A DNA stretch of 12,987 nucleotides from Alkalinema sp. CAN_BIN05 (GCA_026786325.1 JAJAYH010000050.1:1-12987), one strand, 5' to 3'. Shown: positions 1-7,910, counted from the stretch's first letter. Translations and numbers: made by a program. The notes: a model not told the origin generated them from the letters alone.

Positions 1-73
1 GGTTTCAATTGTCACAACTTCAACTTTTCAAATATCGTCTTATCTAATTTGCATTAAATAATCATAAACCTGA

Positions 74-871
74 TTACAAATTCGCTAACTCGACAATCAC
101 AGGCGTATGGTCGCTGGGTTGTTCTAGTTTGCGGGGTTCAGGATCAATGGTGCAACTCAGCGTCCGATCGTATAGTCCGTCCGTCACGTAATGGTGATCA
201 ATCCGCCAACCCGCATTGCGAACAAACGAAGCCGATCGATAATCCCACCAGCTATATTGATTCCCGTCTTGGGCGAACTTCCGAAATGTATCCTGAAGCC
301 CTAAACTCAGCACCTCTCGCAATGCCGATCGTTCTACATCCGACGACATAATGTGGGTTGCACGGGTTTTGGGATTATGAATATCAATGTCTTCAAGGGC
401 AATATTAAAATCACCGCAAATTAGAAGATCAGGCGATCGCGTCAAATGGTCTTCTAAATACACTTTCAATAGCTTTAACCACCGAAGTTTGTAATGATAT
501 TTTTCGCTCTCAATTTCTGAGCCATTGGGCACATAGACATTCACAATCCGAACGCCATTTAATACCCCAGAAATCACCCGTTTTTGATCGTCTAGATCTC
601 CAACAATCTCTGGTGGAATCACTCCCGCAAACCCTAAGCGCACGTCTTCGAGAGGCGATCGTGAAATCAAGGCCACGCCGTTGTAACTTTTTTGACCAAA
701 AATATGGAGATGAAATCCTGCATCCTCGAAGGCCGATCGGGGAAATACTTCATCGGGAACTTTGGTTTCTTGGAGACAGAGAAGATCTACATCAGGATTA
801 TTCTCAAGCCATTGGAGACTATGGGCTAGGCGCGTGCGGATGGAGTTGACATTCCAAGTGGCAATTTTCAT
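74..871 (-). CDS. xth: Exodeoxyribonuclease III (AP endonuclease family)
   Basis: A 265-residue protein of the exonuclease III / AP endonuclease family, which cuts DNA 5' of abasic sites and degrades one strand from 3' ends during base-excision repair. The family motifs are all present. They are WNVNSIR at residues 6-12, the metal-binding Glu35 in LQETK, Tyr113 in NVYVPNG, Asp154 and Asn156 in GDFN, Asp225-His226 in RIDHH, and the catalytic pair Asp254-His255 in SDHTP near the C-terminus. Length is normal for the family. The ATG at 871 opens directly into MKIATWNVNS, as in homologues, although no clear Shine-Dalgarno sequence precedes it. It is the last gene of a minus-strand run, 87 bases after the FHA-kinase gene, so it may be read from that transcript or from its own promoter in the gap. 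Confidence 0.96.
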   Translation of the reverse strand: MKIATWNVNSIRTRLAHSLQWLENNPDVDLLCLQETKVPDEVFPRSAFEDAGFHLHIFGQKSYNGVALISRSPLEDVRLGFAGVIPPEIVGDLDDQKRVISGVLNGVRIVNVYVPNGSEIESEKYHYKLRWLKLLKVYLEDHLTRSPDLLICGDFNIALEDIDIHNPKTRATHIMSSDVERSALREVLSLGLQDTFRKFAQDGNQYSWWDYRSASFVRNAGWRIDHHYVTDGLYDRTLSCTIDPEPRKLEQPSDHTPVIVELANL

Positions 872-958
872 GAATGGCTCGAAAAATTCAGCTCATCTAG
901 ACTATCACAGCGATTTCTATCAGAGGAATTTAAGGGTGCTTATAGGATTTAGCGAGTT

Positions 959-2287
959 TTAGATGATTTGACGGAGCATCTGGGCGATCGCACTAGCGGG
1001 CGGACGAGAAGCCGGATTGGGATTAGTCATGTCTTGAATCAAACGAACCACTGCGGTCGCCTCTAATCCTTGCATGGCTTCAGGTCTGAACTTCCCGCCG
1101 TTTTCCGGTGTGCCATAGAAGTTCTTTGGATTCTGCCCGGTCAGTAAAAACGCTAACGTCGCACCCAACGCATAGACATCTCCCGCAGCCGTGGGGGGCT
1201 GGCTGCCGAGTTCCGGTGCAACATACCCCTGACTCGCGCAGGGCAATCCTGCTTTCCAGCCATGCCATCGAGAGAGTCCAAAGTCAATTAAGACAATTTC
1301 TTGGCCCGATCGAAGAACTTGACGACGCAGCAAATGACGAGGATGAAGATCCCCGTGTACGATCGGACTCGGCGCATTGTGCAATTCCTCAAGCACATCG
1401 CACACTTCTAATGTCAGAGCGATCGCTTGGGCTTGCGAAATTCGGCCCTGGGACGCAACCAGTTCAGCCAAGCTCTGTCCGTATATCATCTCCATTACTA
1501 CCGTCTGCTGCCCATCCAGTTCCATCACATCAATCACCTGAGGAATTCCAGGATGCTGAAGGGGCTGGAGCGATCGGAATTGGGTTTGAAAGGCTGCTGC
1601 AACTTGTGGATTGCGACCCCATTTTTCATGGAGCTGTTTCATCACGAAAGTCTGGCTATTGTGCCATACCAAATGAGTCATGCTCATTGGGCCGTACCCG
1701 AGAGGTTTGAGAATTTGGTAAGCTCCCACACTATTGATCGTCTTCAATGGCTGCCCGGTCTGGGTATCGAATAACAGCTCGCCAGATATAACTGCCATTT
1801 CATCCTCCTCCAAAATTTTACTAATCCGCTCGGAGGCTAGGGCAAAGGCATCGCTACTAGCCGACTGGGGCTGACTAACGCCTAAGGGCTGGCTGGACAA
1901 GGAGGCATTGGCGGATGGAGGCGAACTGGACCTGGCCGATGGCGGTAACAGGGGTGAGATGTTTCGACTCAGTGGTGTGGATGATGTGGCAGAAATACTA
2001 ACTTGAAGATTGGGGCCAGATCTGGCAAGGCGAAAAACGGATCCATCCTTTAGGGGCGATCGTGTCACGCGCTGGTTATCCATGTAGGTGCCATTGGCTC
2101 CCAAGCTCACGACTTCCCACACCGAATTTTCGTAGCACAATTCAACGTGATGACGAGATACCACCGCGCTATAAAGTACGACATGGTTATCAGTAGACCG
2201 ACCAACGCTAACTTGTGTTTCTTGATCAAAAGTCCAGCTTTGAATGGGGGTGGATTGTAAAGGGTGGAGCAGCGTTAGGGTAATCAC
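959..2287 (-). CDS. FHA domain protein with Ser/Thr kinase-like domain
   Basis: About 442 residues with two domains. The N-terminal FHA domain, which reads phosphothreonine, spans roughly residues 5-95 and has GR at 29-30, SRHH at 44-47 and NGT at 65-67. A Ser/Pro-rich linker covers about 100-142. The kinase-like domain spans about 188-440 and has Lys217 (MKQL), HGD at 311-313, DFG at 335-337, APE at 357-359 and Asp370. The nucleotide loop is weak (GYGPMS). The C-helix Glu appears replaced by Gln236 and the catalytic-loop Asn by His318, so activity may be low or absent. There are no transmembrane segments, so it is probably cytoplasmic. The start is uncertain. GTG at 2287 gives MITLTLLHP, matching how I recall homologues beginning; TTG at 2311 or GTG at 2302 would add a few residues, and none has a good ribosome binding site. 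It follows the zinc-ribbon/FHA gene in the same direction. Confidence 0.9.
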   Translation of the reverse strand: MITLTLLHPLQSTPIQSWTFDQETQVSVGRSTDNHVVLYSAVVSRHHVELCYENSVWEVVSLGANGTYMDNQRVTRSPLKDGSVFRLARSGPNLQVSISATSSTPLSRNISPLLPPSARSSSPPSANASLSSQPLGVSQPQSASSDAFALASERISKILEEDEMAVISGELLFDTQTGQPLKTINSVGAYQILKPLGYGPMSMTHLVWHNSQTFVMKQLHEKWGRNPQVAAAFQTQFRSLQPLQHPGIPQVIDVMELDGQQTVVMEMIYGQSLAELVASQGRISQAQAIALTLEVCDVLEELHNAPSPIVHGDLHPRHLLRRQVLRSGQEIVLIDFGLSRWHGWKAGLPCASQGYVAPELGSQPPTAAGDVYALGATLAFLLTGQNPKNFYGTPENGGKFRPEAMQGLEATAVVRLIQDMTNPNPASRPPASAIAQMLRQII

Positions 2288-2364
2288 GTCAACAGGTGGC
2301 ACATGAAACAACTAGACAAAAATACATAGAATACTGAATGAGCTTTTGCCTTGGGCAAAATATC

Positions 2365-3003
2365 CTAGGTTTTAAGTTGAGGCTGAAATATAAATGTTAC
2401 TTTATCGCCTTTCCCGAGAGAAATACGATCGCCCGGAATCAGGCGATGTTTAGCCCCAACATTCAGTGGTGAATTGTTGATATAAGTCCCGTTGGCACTT
2501 CCCGCATCTTCTACGTAGTATGCCTCACCTTCCACTCGTAGCGCTGCATGAATTCTAGAAACAATTTCTGTGTTAGGAAATCCTGACACATCAACATCAG
2601 GCGGTACCCGATCGTTGGGTTTGCCTAAATGAATTACCGATCGAATAGGAAGTTCCAGCAAAGTTTGAGTCTGAACATGCAGGAGTTCGGCTGGTTTGTG
2701 TGTGGCTAGCTTAAATGAGAACCGATCGCTCCGTGGTGCCGCTAAGTTTAGGGTTGGCATTGCAGCGGATCCCCCATCATTAGACAGCATGGGAATTAAT
2801 GCCTGAGCGCTCATGGGGAACGCATTAGGCAGGTCTGCGACCATCCTCAAATTAAACCCACATTGTCCGCAGAACCGCGCGCTAACTTCAGCCGCTGCGC
2901 CACAATTAGGACAACAGGTTAAGACAGGAAGTGGCGTTAAACAAGCGCTACAGCTTTCTGCGGTGACGGGGTTTGGGTGACTACAATGGGGACAAGTGAT
3001 CAT
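2365..3003 (-). CDS. Double zinc-ribbon FHA domain protein
   Basis: A 212-residue protein with two N-terminal zinc-ribbon-like cysteine sets: C4, C7, C18, C21 and C31, C34, C45, C48. A low-complexity stretch (about 50-95) and a C-terminal FHA domain (about 112-208) follow. The FHA shows LGK at 126-128 (Lys where Arg is usual), SRIH at 149-152 and NGT at 171-173, so the phosphothreonine-contacting Ser and Arg are kept. It is probably a cytoplasmic adaptor that binds phosphorylated partners. The adjacent FHA/kinase-like protein is an obvious candidate, but that is inference. The ATG at 3003 lies 3 bases after the pgl stop. An AAGGAG sequence 11 bases upstream sits inside the end of pgl, which points to coupled translation. 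The exact client is unknown. Confidence 0.9.
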   Translation of the reverse strand: MITCPHCSHPNPVTAESCSACLTPLPVLTCCPNCGAAAEVSARFCGQCGFNLRMVADLPNAFPMSAQALIPMLSNDGGSAAMPTLNLAAPRSDRFSFKLATHKPAELLHVQTQTLLELPIRSVIHLGKPNDRVPPDVDVSGFPNTEIVSRIHAALRVEGEAYYVEDAGSANGTYINNSPLNVGAKHRLIPGDRISLGKGDKVTFIFQPQLKT

Positions 3004-3006
3004 AAA

Positions 3007-3744
3007 CTATGGTACTCCTTCCATGCCCAATATGCCCTCTCCAGCCGCTTGATCCATCATCCAGATTAAGTTCCCTTGTGGGCGCACAGCAAAGGCGGGG
3101 TACTGGTGGAAATCGCTCTTGGTTGCGAAAATTTCTTTTAAGGCAGGGCGTTTGCTTTCCCCAGCGAGTAAAAACAGGACATTGTGGGCGTGATTAATTA
3201 ACGGAAACGTAAAGGTAATGCGGGTTTGACCTGATTTTTCACCCACCGTAACCAGCCGATCGCGGACTTCTAACGATCGGGTTTGGGGGAAAAGAGATGC
3301 AGTGTGGCCGTCGTCACCGATGCCTAACAAAATCAAGTCAAAGGCTGGAAAGCTGCCAGATGTGGTGCCGCAGACTTGATGAATTGTGGCTTCGTACTGT
3401 TGGGCGCTGTCAGCGGGATCGTCTAAATTGGTGAGTACGGGATGAATATTCCCGGGGGGCAGTGGAACATGGTTGAGCCAAGCCTGACGGGCCATTTTTT
3501 CGTTGCTTTCGGGATGGTCGCTGGCGACATAGCGCTCATCGCCCCAAAAGACATGCAGCCGACTCCAATCAATATCGGCCAGTACTAATGCTTGATATAA
3601 CGGTTTTGGAGTGCTGCCGCCAGATAGTGCAATGGTGGCGATTCCGTTTTGGGCGATCGCATTTTTCAGGATTTGAACGGTGCGATCGGTGGCGGCTTCG
3701 ATCAGTTTGGGGATAGTCGGTGAGATGTGGACCTGACGTGTCAT
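3007..3744 (-). CDS. pgl: 6-phosphogluconolactonase
   Basis: A 245-residue DevB-type enzyme that hydrolyses 6-phosphoglucono-1,5-lactone to 6-phosphogluconate. This is the second step of the oxidative pentose phosphate pathway, a main NADPH source for cyanobacteria in the dark. Diagnostic motifs are SGGSTP at 41-46, FWGDER at 66-71 and GIGDDGHTASLFP at 141-153. Length is as expected. The ATG at 3744 is preceded by AGGA about 8 bases upstream. It heads a minus-strand run leading into the FHA genes and diverges from the sugar transferase. A tandem 9-bp repeat lies 28-46 bases upstream of its start. Linking a metabolic gene to FHA signalling genes is noteworthy, although proximity alone does not show a functional tie. 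Confidence 0.97.
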   Translation of the reverse strand: MTRQVHISPTIPKLIEAATDRTVQILKNAIAQNGIATIALSGGSTPKPLYQALVLADIDWSRLHVFWGDERYVASDHPESNEKMARQAWLNHVPLPPGNIHPVLTNLDDPADSAQQYEATIHQVCGTTSGSFPAFDLILLGIGDDGHTASLFPQTRSLEVRDRLVTVGEKSGQTRITFTFPLINHAHNVLFLLAGESKRPALKEIFATKSDFHQYPAFAVRPQGNLIWMMDQAAGEGILGMEGVP

Positions 3745-3772
3745 GGCTTGTCCTGATGAATTCGGGTAAGAG

Positions 3773-3790
3773 CTTGTATCACTTGTATCA
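3773..3790. repeat. Tandem 9-bp direct repeat CTTGTATCA x2
   Basis: Two perfect adjacent copies of CTTGTATCA lie in the divergent gap between pgl and the sugar transferase gene, nearer to pgl. The repeat could be an operator or part of the pgl promoter, since the minus-strand reading TGATACAAG resembles an extended -10. It could also be chance. No function is established. Confidence 0.5.
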
Positions 3791-3881
3791 AATCAGTGCT
3801 TTTAGGTCAGGATAGGCCAGAGTGCGAAAAGATGGCTATTTTTTTTGAAAATCTTTAGTTTGTGCGGCGATTTCGCTCTTT

Positions 3882-3886
3882 AGGAG
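3882..3886 (+). promoter_or_regulatory. Ribosome binding site AGGAG of the sugar transferase gene
   Basis: AGGAG lies 6 bases before the ATG at 3893. It favours that start over the in-frame ATG at 3908. Confidence 0.7.
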
Positions 3887-3892
3887 CATTAC

Positions 3893-5317
3893 ATGGGGAG
3901 CATTGAGATGTCAGTGGATTTACGAGCTTCGGGGGAGAGATTGTCATTGCGATCGTGGATTTGGCGATGGCGATATTTGTTGGGGCTTTTAGTGGGGGAT
4001 GTGGCGGCATTGGCCGGGGCTTGGCGGTTGGCAGTGTATTTGAATCAATTTTATATGCCGTTGCCCCCGGAGTTGAATTGGGGGTTGTTTTTGGGGCTGC
4101 CGGGCATTTTTTGGGGATTTGCTGTGGGGCTATTGGGCGTGTTTGGTCTGGGACAGATGTATGGCGCGGTGAGGGCGGGGGATTATGTGCAGGCCGGGAA
4201 GTTGGTGAGTTGGATGTATGGGGCTGGGTTGGTGGCGATATATTTTTACGATCCCCGGCTGGCTCCGCCCCGATCGCTGGTGTTGACGGCTTGGTTGGGC
4301 AGTGTGGTGGGGATTATTTTGATGCGGCTGGTCTGTTGCTGGGTGATTCGGTGGCTGGAGGTGGTGAGGTCGCAGATTAGTGTCTTTGTTGTGTCACCTG
4401 CGACCCGGTTGCCGAAGTTGGCCCGATCGATCGATCGGCAGCGGAATTACAAAGTAGTGGGGGCGGCGTTGTCTTCGACGGTGGGAAGTGCGGCCATTAT
4501 CCAGAGCATTGTCAATTCTGGGGCGCGGGAAGTTTTGGTGGAGGGTTTGCCGCAGACGGAGTTGGCCTCGCGGTTATATTGGCGATTGCGGCGGGCGGGG
4601 ATTACGTTGCGATTGATTCCGTCGAGTGTGGAGACGTTGCATCGGCGGGGTTTGCCGGAGATTTTTGCAGGGATGCCGACGTTACGCCTGGAGCCGCCTT
4701 TGTTGTCGGGGTGGGATTATCGGATTAAGCGATCGGTGGATGTGTTTGGTTCTGTGTTTGGTTTGATTGTTTTGTGGCCGTTGTTTGGTTTGATTGCGAT
4801 CGTGATTCGGTTTGAATCGATCGGCCCAATCTTCTTTCGTCAGGAGCGGGTGGGATTGAATGGTTTGGCATTTAAGATTTGGAAGTTTCGCACAATGTCG
4901 GTGAATGCCGGGGAATTACAATCGCAACTTGAAGCCCAAAATGAAAGTCGTGATGGTGTTTTATTTAAAGTCCGATCGGATCCCAGGGTGACATCCGTGG
5001 GGCGTGTATTAAGACGACTGAGTTTGGATGAGTTACCGCAATTAATAAATGTATTACTAGGACAAATGAGTTTGGTGGGTCCAAGACCTTTGCCTTTGCG
5101 AGATGTGGAACGATTTGCAGAATGGCATCATGTCAGGCATCAGGTATTGCCGGGGATGACGGGGCTTTGGCAGATTTCGGGCCGATCGGATTTGGATGAG
5201 TTTGATGATGCGGCGAGATTAGATTTGTATTACATTGATCATTGGTCTTTGAACTTGGATATTGAGATTTTGGTCCAGACGATCGGACGTGTTTTGTTTG
5301 GTCGGGGGGCTTATTAA
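3893..5317 (+). CDS. Polyprenyl-phosphate sugar-1-phosphate transferase (exopolysaccharide initiation)
   Basis: A 474-residue membrane enzyme of the bacterial sugar transferase (WbaP/WcaJ-like) family. It moves a sugar-1-phosphate from a nucleotide sugar to undecaprenyl phosphate and so starts a polysaccharide repeat unit. Four N-terminal transmembrane helices are visible (about 28-50, 63-88, 102-119, 128-155). A soluble domain of about 160-265 and a hydrophobic, probably re-entrant helix (about 284-306) follow. The catalytic domain has FFRQERVG at 314-321, FKIWKFRTM at 327-335, the RRLSLDELPQLINVL block with Asp379-Glu380, SLVGPRPL at 393-400 and GMTGLWQISGRS at 421-432. The start has a good AGGAG site. 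The donor sugar cannot be read from sequence, and no other glycosyltransferase genes lie nearby. Most of the coding strand is strikingly rich in G and T, except for about residues 336-412. Downstream, 5318-5490 holds no gene or terminator that I can support. Confidence 0.93.
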   Translation: MGSIEMSVDLRASGERLSLRSWIWRWRYLLGLLVGDVAALAGAWRLAVYLNQFYMPLPPELNWGLFLGLPGIFWGFAVGLLGVFGLGQMYGAVRAGDYVQAGKLVSWMYGAGLVAIYFYDPRLAPPRSLVLTAWLGSVVGIILMRLVCCWVIRWLEVVRSQISVFVVSPATRLPKLARSIDRQRNYKVVGAALSSTVGSAAIIQSIVNSGAREVLVEGLPQTELASRLYWRLRRAGITLRLIPSSVETLHRRGLPEIFAGMPTLRLEPPLLSGWDYRIKRSVDVFGSVFGLIVLWPLFGLIAIVIRFESIGPIFFRQERVGLNGLAFKIWKFRTMSVNAGELQSQLEAQNESRDGVLFKVRSDPRVTSVGRVLRRLSLDELPQLINVLLGQMSLVGPRPLPLRDVERFAEWHHVRHQVLPGMTGLWQISGRSDLDEFDDAARLDLYYIDHWSLNLDIEILVQTIGRVLFGRGAY

Positions 5318-5490
5318 GGAACGAGGATTGAAACATATCAGGCACGATCAAATAGTTTGGATCAAAACTTATCTAAGTCCGATCGCATCTACCTTCTAAG
5401 CAGCCGATCGATTGTTAGAACAAATTTCCGCTGAGTTACGAATTTCAGGTAAATTCTGACGCTTAAATTCATCTAGAAGCTTAAAATAGA

Positions 5491-5661
5491 CTAATAATCA
5501 CTATCAGCTACACAAATTCCCTGACATTTTATTTTATTAGTCGCAGTGCGTAAACAATGGGGACAGAGTATTTTTTCAGGTACTTTTTCTTGTTCCTTCT
5601 CTAACTCGGTTATTTGATTTATGGGTGATTGATTTTGGTCAATTTGATTGGCTTCAGTCAT
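5491..5661 (-). CDS. Small four-cysteine protein, putative zinc-binding
   Basis: A 56-residue reading frame with an ATG at 5659-5661 and TAG at 5491-5493. The N-terminal half is polar, rich in Gln, Asn and Glu (MTEANQIDQNQ...). The C-terminal half is compact, with CPHC at 33-36, C46 and C50, ending GICVADSDY. The CxxC-x9-CxxxC spacing suggests a single zinc site. I recall similar short proteins with a conserved GICVADSDY-like end in cyanobacteria but cannot name a characterised family. The contrast between a variable polar head and a tight cysteine tail supports real coding. No strong Shine-Dalgarno sequence is seen, though a TATACT box about 30 bases upstream could serve as a -10 element. 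It lies behind the dxs terminator, so it is probably transcribed separately. Function unknown. Confidence 0.7.
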   Translation of the reverse strand: MTEANQIDQNQSPINQITELEKEQEKVPEKILCPHCLRTATNKIKCQGICVADSDY

Positions 5662-5691
5662 TAGTATTAATCATTATTTGATTCTGACTTC

Positions 5692-5697
5692 AGTATA
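5692..5697 (-). promoter_or_regulatory. Candidate -10 box for the small four-cysteine gene
   Basis: The minus strand reads CGATATACTG, containing TATACT, about 30 bases before the ATG at 5661 and after the dxs terminator. No matching -35 hexamer is evident at 16-18 bases. The assignment rests on position and the -10 match only. Confidence 0.35.
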
Positions 5698-5739
5698 TCG
5701 TGTGAAATTTACGATCGCAGCCCTAACTCCCTGAATACT

Positions 5740-5772
5740 AAAAAGGATGGAGACATGAATTCTCCCCCATCC
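5740..5772 (-). terminator. Rho-independent terminator of dxs
   Basis: On the minus strand, 20 bases after the dxs stop, GGATGG pairs with CCATCC and AGA pairs with TCT. This makes a stem with a GGG bulge and a 7-base loop, followed at once by TTTTT. The position, stem and U-tract fit an intrinsic terminator. Confidence 0.75.
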
Positions 5773-5792
5773 TACTCAATCAATAAACCGTC

Positions 5793-7673
5793 TTAAACCG
5801 CAACTTGAACTTTCGCAAACAGCTTCAGAATCCGATCGGCCATTTGATTTGGGTTTAAATTATTGTCAGCCTTAGATTCTTCCGGTGTGGCATGTTCCAC
5901 CAAAATGTCCTCAACTCCAATTCGAGTGACTGGAATACAAATTTCCGCATCCAGAAGAGACTCTACGATCGCACTCCCAAAACCACCCATAATGCAGCCC
6001 TCTTCCATCGTCACCACTCGACCAATTTTTTGAGCCAAGGGATGAATGAGAAGCTTATCCAGCGGTTTGACAAAGCGGGCATTAATGACAGTAGCCTCAA
6101 TCCCATGTTCACCTAAAATTTCAGCAGTTTGCATCGCCGGGTAAACCATCGAACCATAGGCACAAATCAGCACATCGTCGCCCTGACGCAATAGCTCACC
6201 TTTGCCAATTTCCAACGGCTCCCAACCTTCTTCCATCAACGGTGCGCCATGACCATTTCCGCGAGGATAACGCATTGCGATCGGGCCATTGTGCTGAATC
6301 CCGGTCACAATCATCCGTTGCAATTCCGCTTCATCTTTCGGAGCCATCAGCGTCATGTTTGGAATCAGGCGCAGATAGGCAATGTCATACATCCCTTGGT
6401 GCGTGGGTCCATCTGAGCCGACAATTCCAGCCCGATCGAGACAGAAAAACACATGCAAGTTCTGAATACAAACATCGTGAATAATCTGGTCAAACGCCCG
6501 TTGTAGGAACGTAGAATAAATTGTCGCCACAGGAATCATTCCCTGCGTCGCCAGCCCAGCTGAAAGCGTCACCGCATGTTGTTCGGCAATGCCCACATCA
6601 ATATATTGATCGGGAACCCGTTTTTGGAAAATATCTAGCCCGGTTCCGGTCGCCATAGCTGCTGTGATACCGATGATGCGCCGATCGTTTTCCGCAAGTT
6701 TTGAAAGCGTTTCCCCAAAAACCTTGGAATAGCTCGGCGGCTTGGGCTTAGACGATGGAGCCGCTTTGCCCGTCGCTAAGTTAAATGGGTTTTGAGCATG
6801 GTAGCCCACTTGATCTTTTTCGGCGATTTCGTAGCCTTTGCCCTTCGTCGTCGCGACATGAACGATGACCGGACCCGTAATTTTATGGGCTTCTTTAAAG
6901 GTCGTTATCAAGTCCTCTAGGTTGTGTCCGTCAATTGGTCCCATGTAGGTGAAGCCGAGTTCTTCAAATACTGCCCCCACTTTAGGCACGGCCAATCGCT
7001 TCATGCCCTCTTTGACGCGGCTCAATTCTGGCGCGAAGGGCAAATTTTTCACTTGACCTTCGATGTTATCGCTCAGGAACTGCATCGGCGAACTGAGGCG
7101 AATTTTGTTCAAATACCGGGGAATTGCGCCGACATTAGGAGAAATAGACATTTCATTATCATTCAGCACCACCAATAAATTAGTCTTCAGGTGTCCCGCA
7201 TGATTAATCGCCTCAAGCGCCATGCCGCCCGTTAGAGACCCGTCGCCAATCACCGCTACACATTTGTAATTTTCACCCTTGGCTTCCCGTGCGAGAGCCA
7301 TGCCTAAGGCTGCTGAAATACTGGTGGATGCGTGACCTGCGCCAAAATGGTCGAACTTGCTTTCTCCTAAATTGAGATAGCCCGATAGTCCATCTTTCTG
7401 ACGAATGGTGCTGAATTGGTTATATCGCCCAGTGATGAGTTTGTGGGGATAGGCTTGGTGTCCAACGTCCCAGACGACTTTATCCCGATCGAGGTCTAAG
7501 GTCTGATAGAGCGCCAGGGTGAGTTCTACAACGCCGAGTCCTGGTCCAAGATGACCGCCCGTTGCTGCGACCGTCTGAAGATGTTTGTCACGAATTTGTC
7601 TGGCGATTTCTTGAAGTTCTCGGATCGACAGTCCGTGTAACTGATTAGGATGGGTCAGTTCACTCAGATGCAT
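5793..7673 (-). CDS. dxs: 1-deoxy-D-xylulose-5-phosphate synthase
   Basis: A 626-residue thiamine-diphosphate enzyme that condenses pyruvate and glyceraldehyde 3-phosphate into DXP. This is the first and flux-controlling step of the MEP pathway to carotenoids, phytol, quinones and hopanoids. Visible features are His41 in GGHLGP, DVGHQAYPHKLITGR at 69-83, the cofactor motif GDGS at 143-146 with Asn173 in NDNEMS, the catalytic Glu364 in GIAEQHA, and DRAGIVGSDGPTHQG at 413-427. The C-terminal transketolase domain is complete. ATG at 7673 (MHLSELTHP) is preferred over an upstream alternative at 7721. It has AGAAGGAA just upstream and matches the usual length. It diverges from the secreted-protein gene, with both promoters expected in 7674-7910, and is followed by a clear terminator. 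Confidence 0.98.
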   Translation of the reverse strand: MHLSELTHPNQLHGLSIRELQEIARQIRDKHLQTVAATGGHLGPGLGVVELTLALYQTLDLDRDKVVWDVGHQAYPHKLITGRYNQFSTIRQKDGLSGYLNLGESKFDHFGAGHASTSISAALGMALAREAKGENYKCVAVIGDGSLTGGMALEAINHAGHLKTNLLVVLNDNEMSISPNVGAIPRYLNKIRLSSPMQFLSDNIEGQVKNLPFAPELSRVKEGMKRLAVPKVGAVFEELGFTYMGPIDGHNLEDLITTFKEAHKITGPVIVHVATTKGKGYEIAEKDQVGYHAQNPFNLATGKAAPSSKPKPPSYSKVFGETLSKLAENDRRIIGITAAMATGTGLDIFQKRVPDQYIDVGIAEQHAVTLSAGLATQGMIPVATIYSTFLQRAFDQIIHDVCIQNLHVFFCLDRAGIVGSDGPTHQGMYDIAYLRLIPNMTLMAPKDEAELQRMIVTGIQHNGPIAMRYPRGNGHGAPLMEEGWEPLEIGKGELLRQGDDVLICAYGSMVYPAMQTAEILGEHGIEATVINARFVKPLDKLLIHPLAQKIGRVVTMEEGCIMGGFGSAIVESLLDAEICIPVTRIGVEDILVEHATPEESKADNNLNPNQMADRILKLFAKVQVAV

Positions 7674-7677
7674 GGGA

Positions 7678-7685
7678 TTCCTTCT
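7678..7685 (-). promoter_or_regulatory. Ribosome binding site deciding the dxs start
   Basis: The minus strand reads AGAAGGAATCCC before ATG. The AAGGA core is 5-6 bases from the ATG at 7673, which selects this start over the upstream in-frame alternative. Confidence 0.7.
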
Positions 7686-7910
7686 CTTGCTGTTTTTAAC
7701 TGGATAAAATAATGTGACCAACGCTAGAGAGTTGCAGCGTCTGAAGGGGCATATACTATCCTGTAATTAACTGTAGTTCATTGCACAGGTTTATACGGAT
7801 AGGGGTTAAGCATCTTGACATACTTAGACCTATGTTCACTGAATATGTGCAAAGTTTGAAGCAGTATCTAAGGTAGTTGTAACTAGAATTTGAAAGTGGC
7901 GGTGGAGTCT

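Noticed and set aside
1108..1710. 200-codon open frame on the plus strand opposite the FHA-kinase gene
   Set aside because: Fully antisense to a well-supported gene. The translation is low-complexity Ser/Arg/His with no motif, as expected from an overlapping frame.
2344..2360. Palindrome TTTTGCC-TTG-GGCAAAA between the two FHA genes
   Set aside because: A 7-bp stem with a 3-base loop and no U-tract on either strand. Too short to call an operator or terminator without conservation.
3955..4380. 141-codon open frame in another plus-strand frame inside the sugar transferase
   Set aside because: Gly-rich translation caused by the G-rich coding strand. The transferase frame has complete family motifs.
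5396..5497. 33-codon minus-strand open stretch with a protein-like translation (LDEFKRQNLPEIRNS), just after the small four-cysteine gene
   Set aside because: It has no start codon and three in-frame stops just upstream. It could be a remnant or an out-of-frame tail, but nothing else supports coding.
7815..7846. TTGACA with GAATAT as a promoter for the secreted-protein gene
   Set aside because: The -35 match is exact, but the spacer is 20 bases and the -10 is poor. Noted in the gene entry rather than called.
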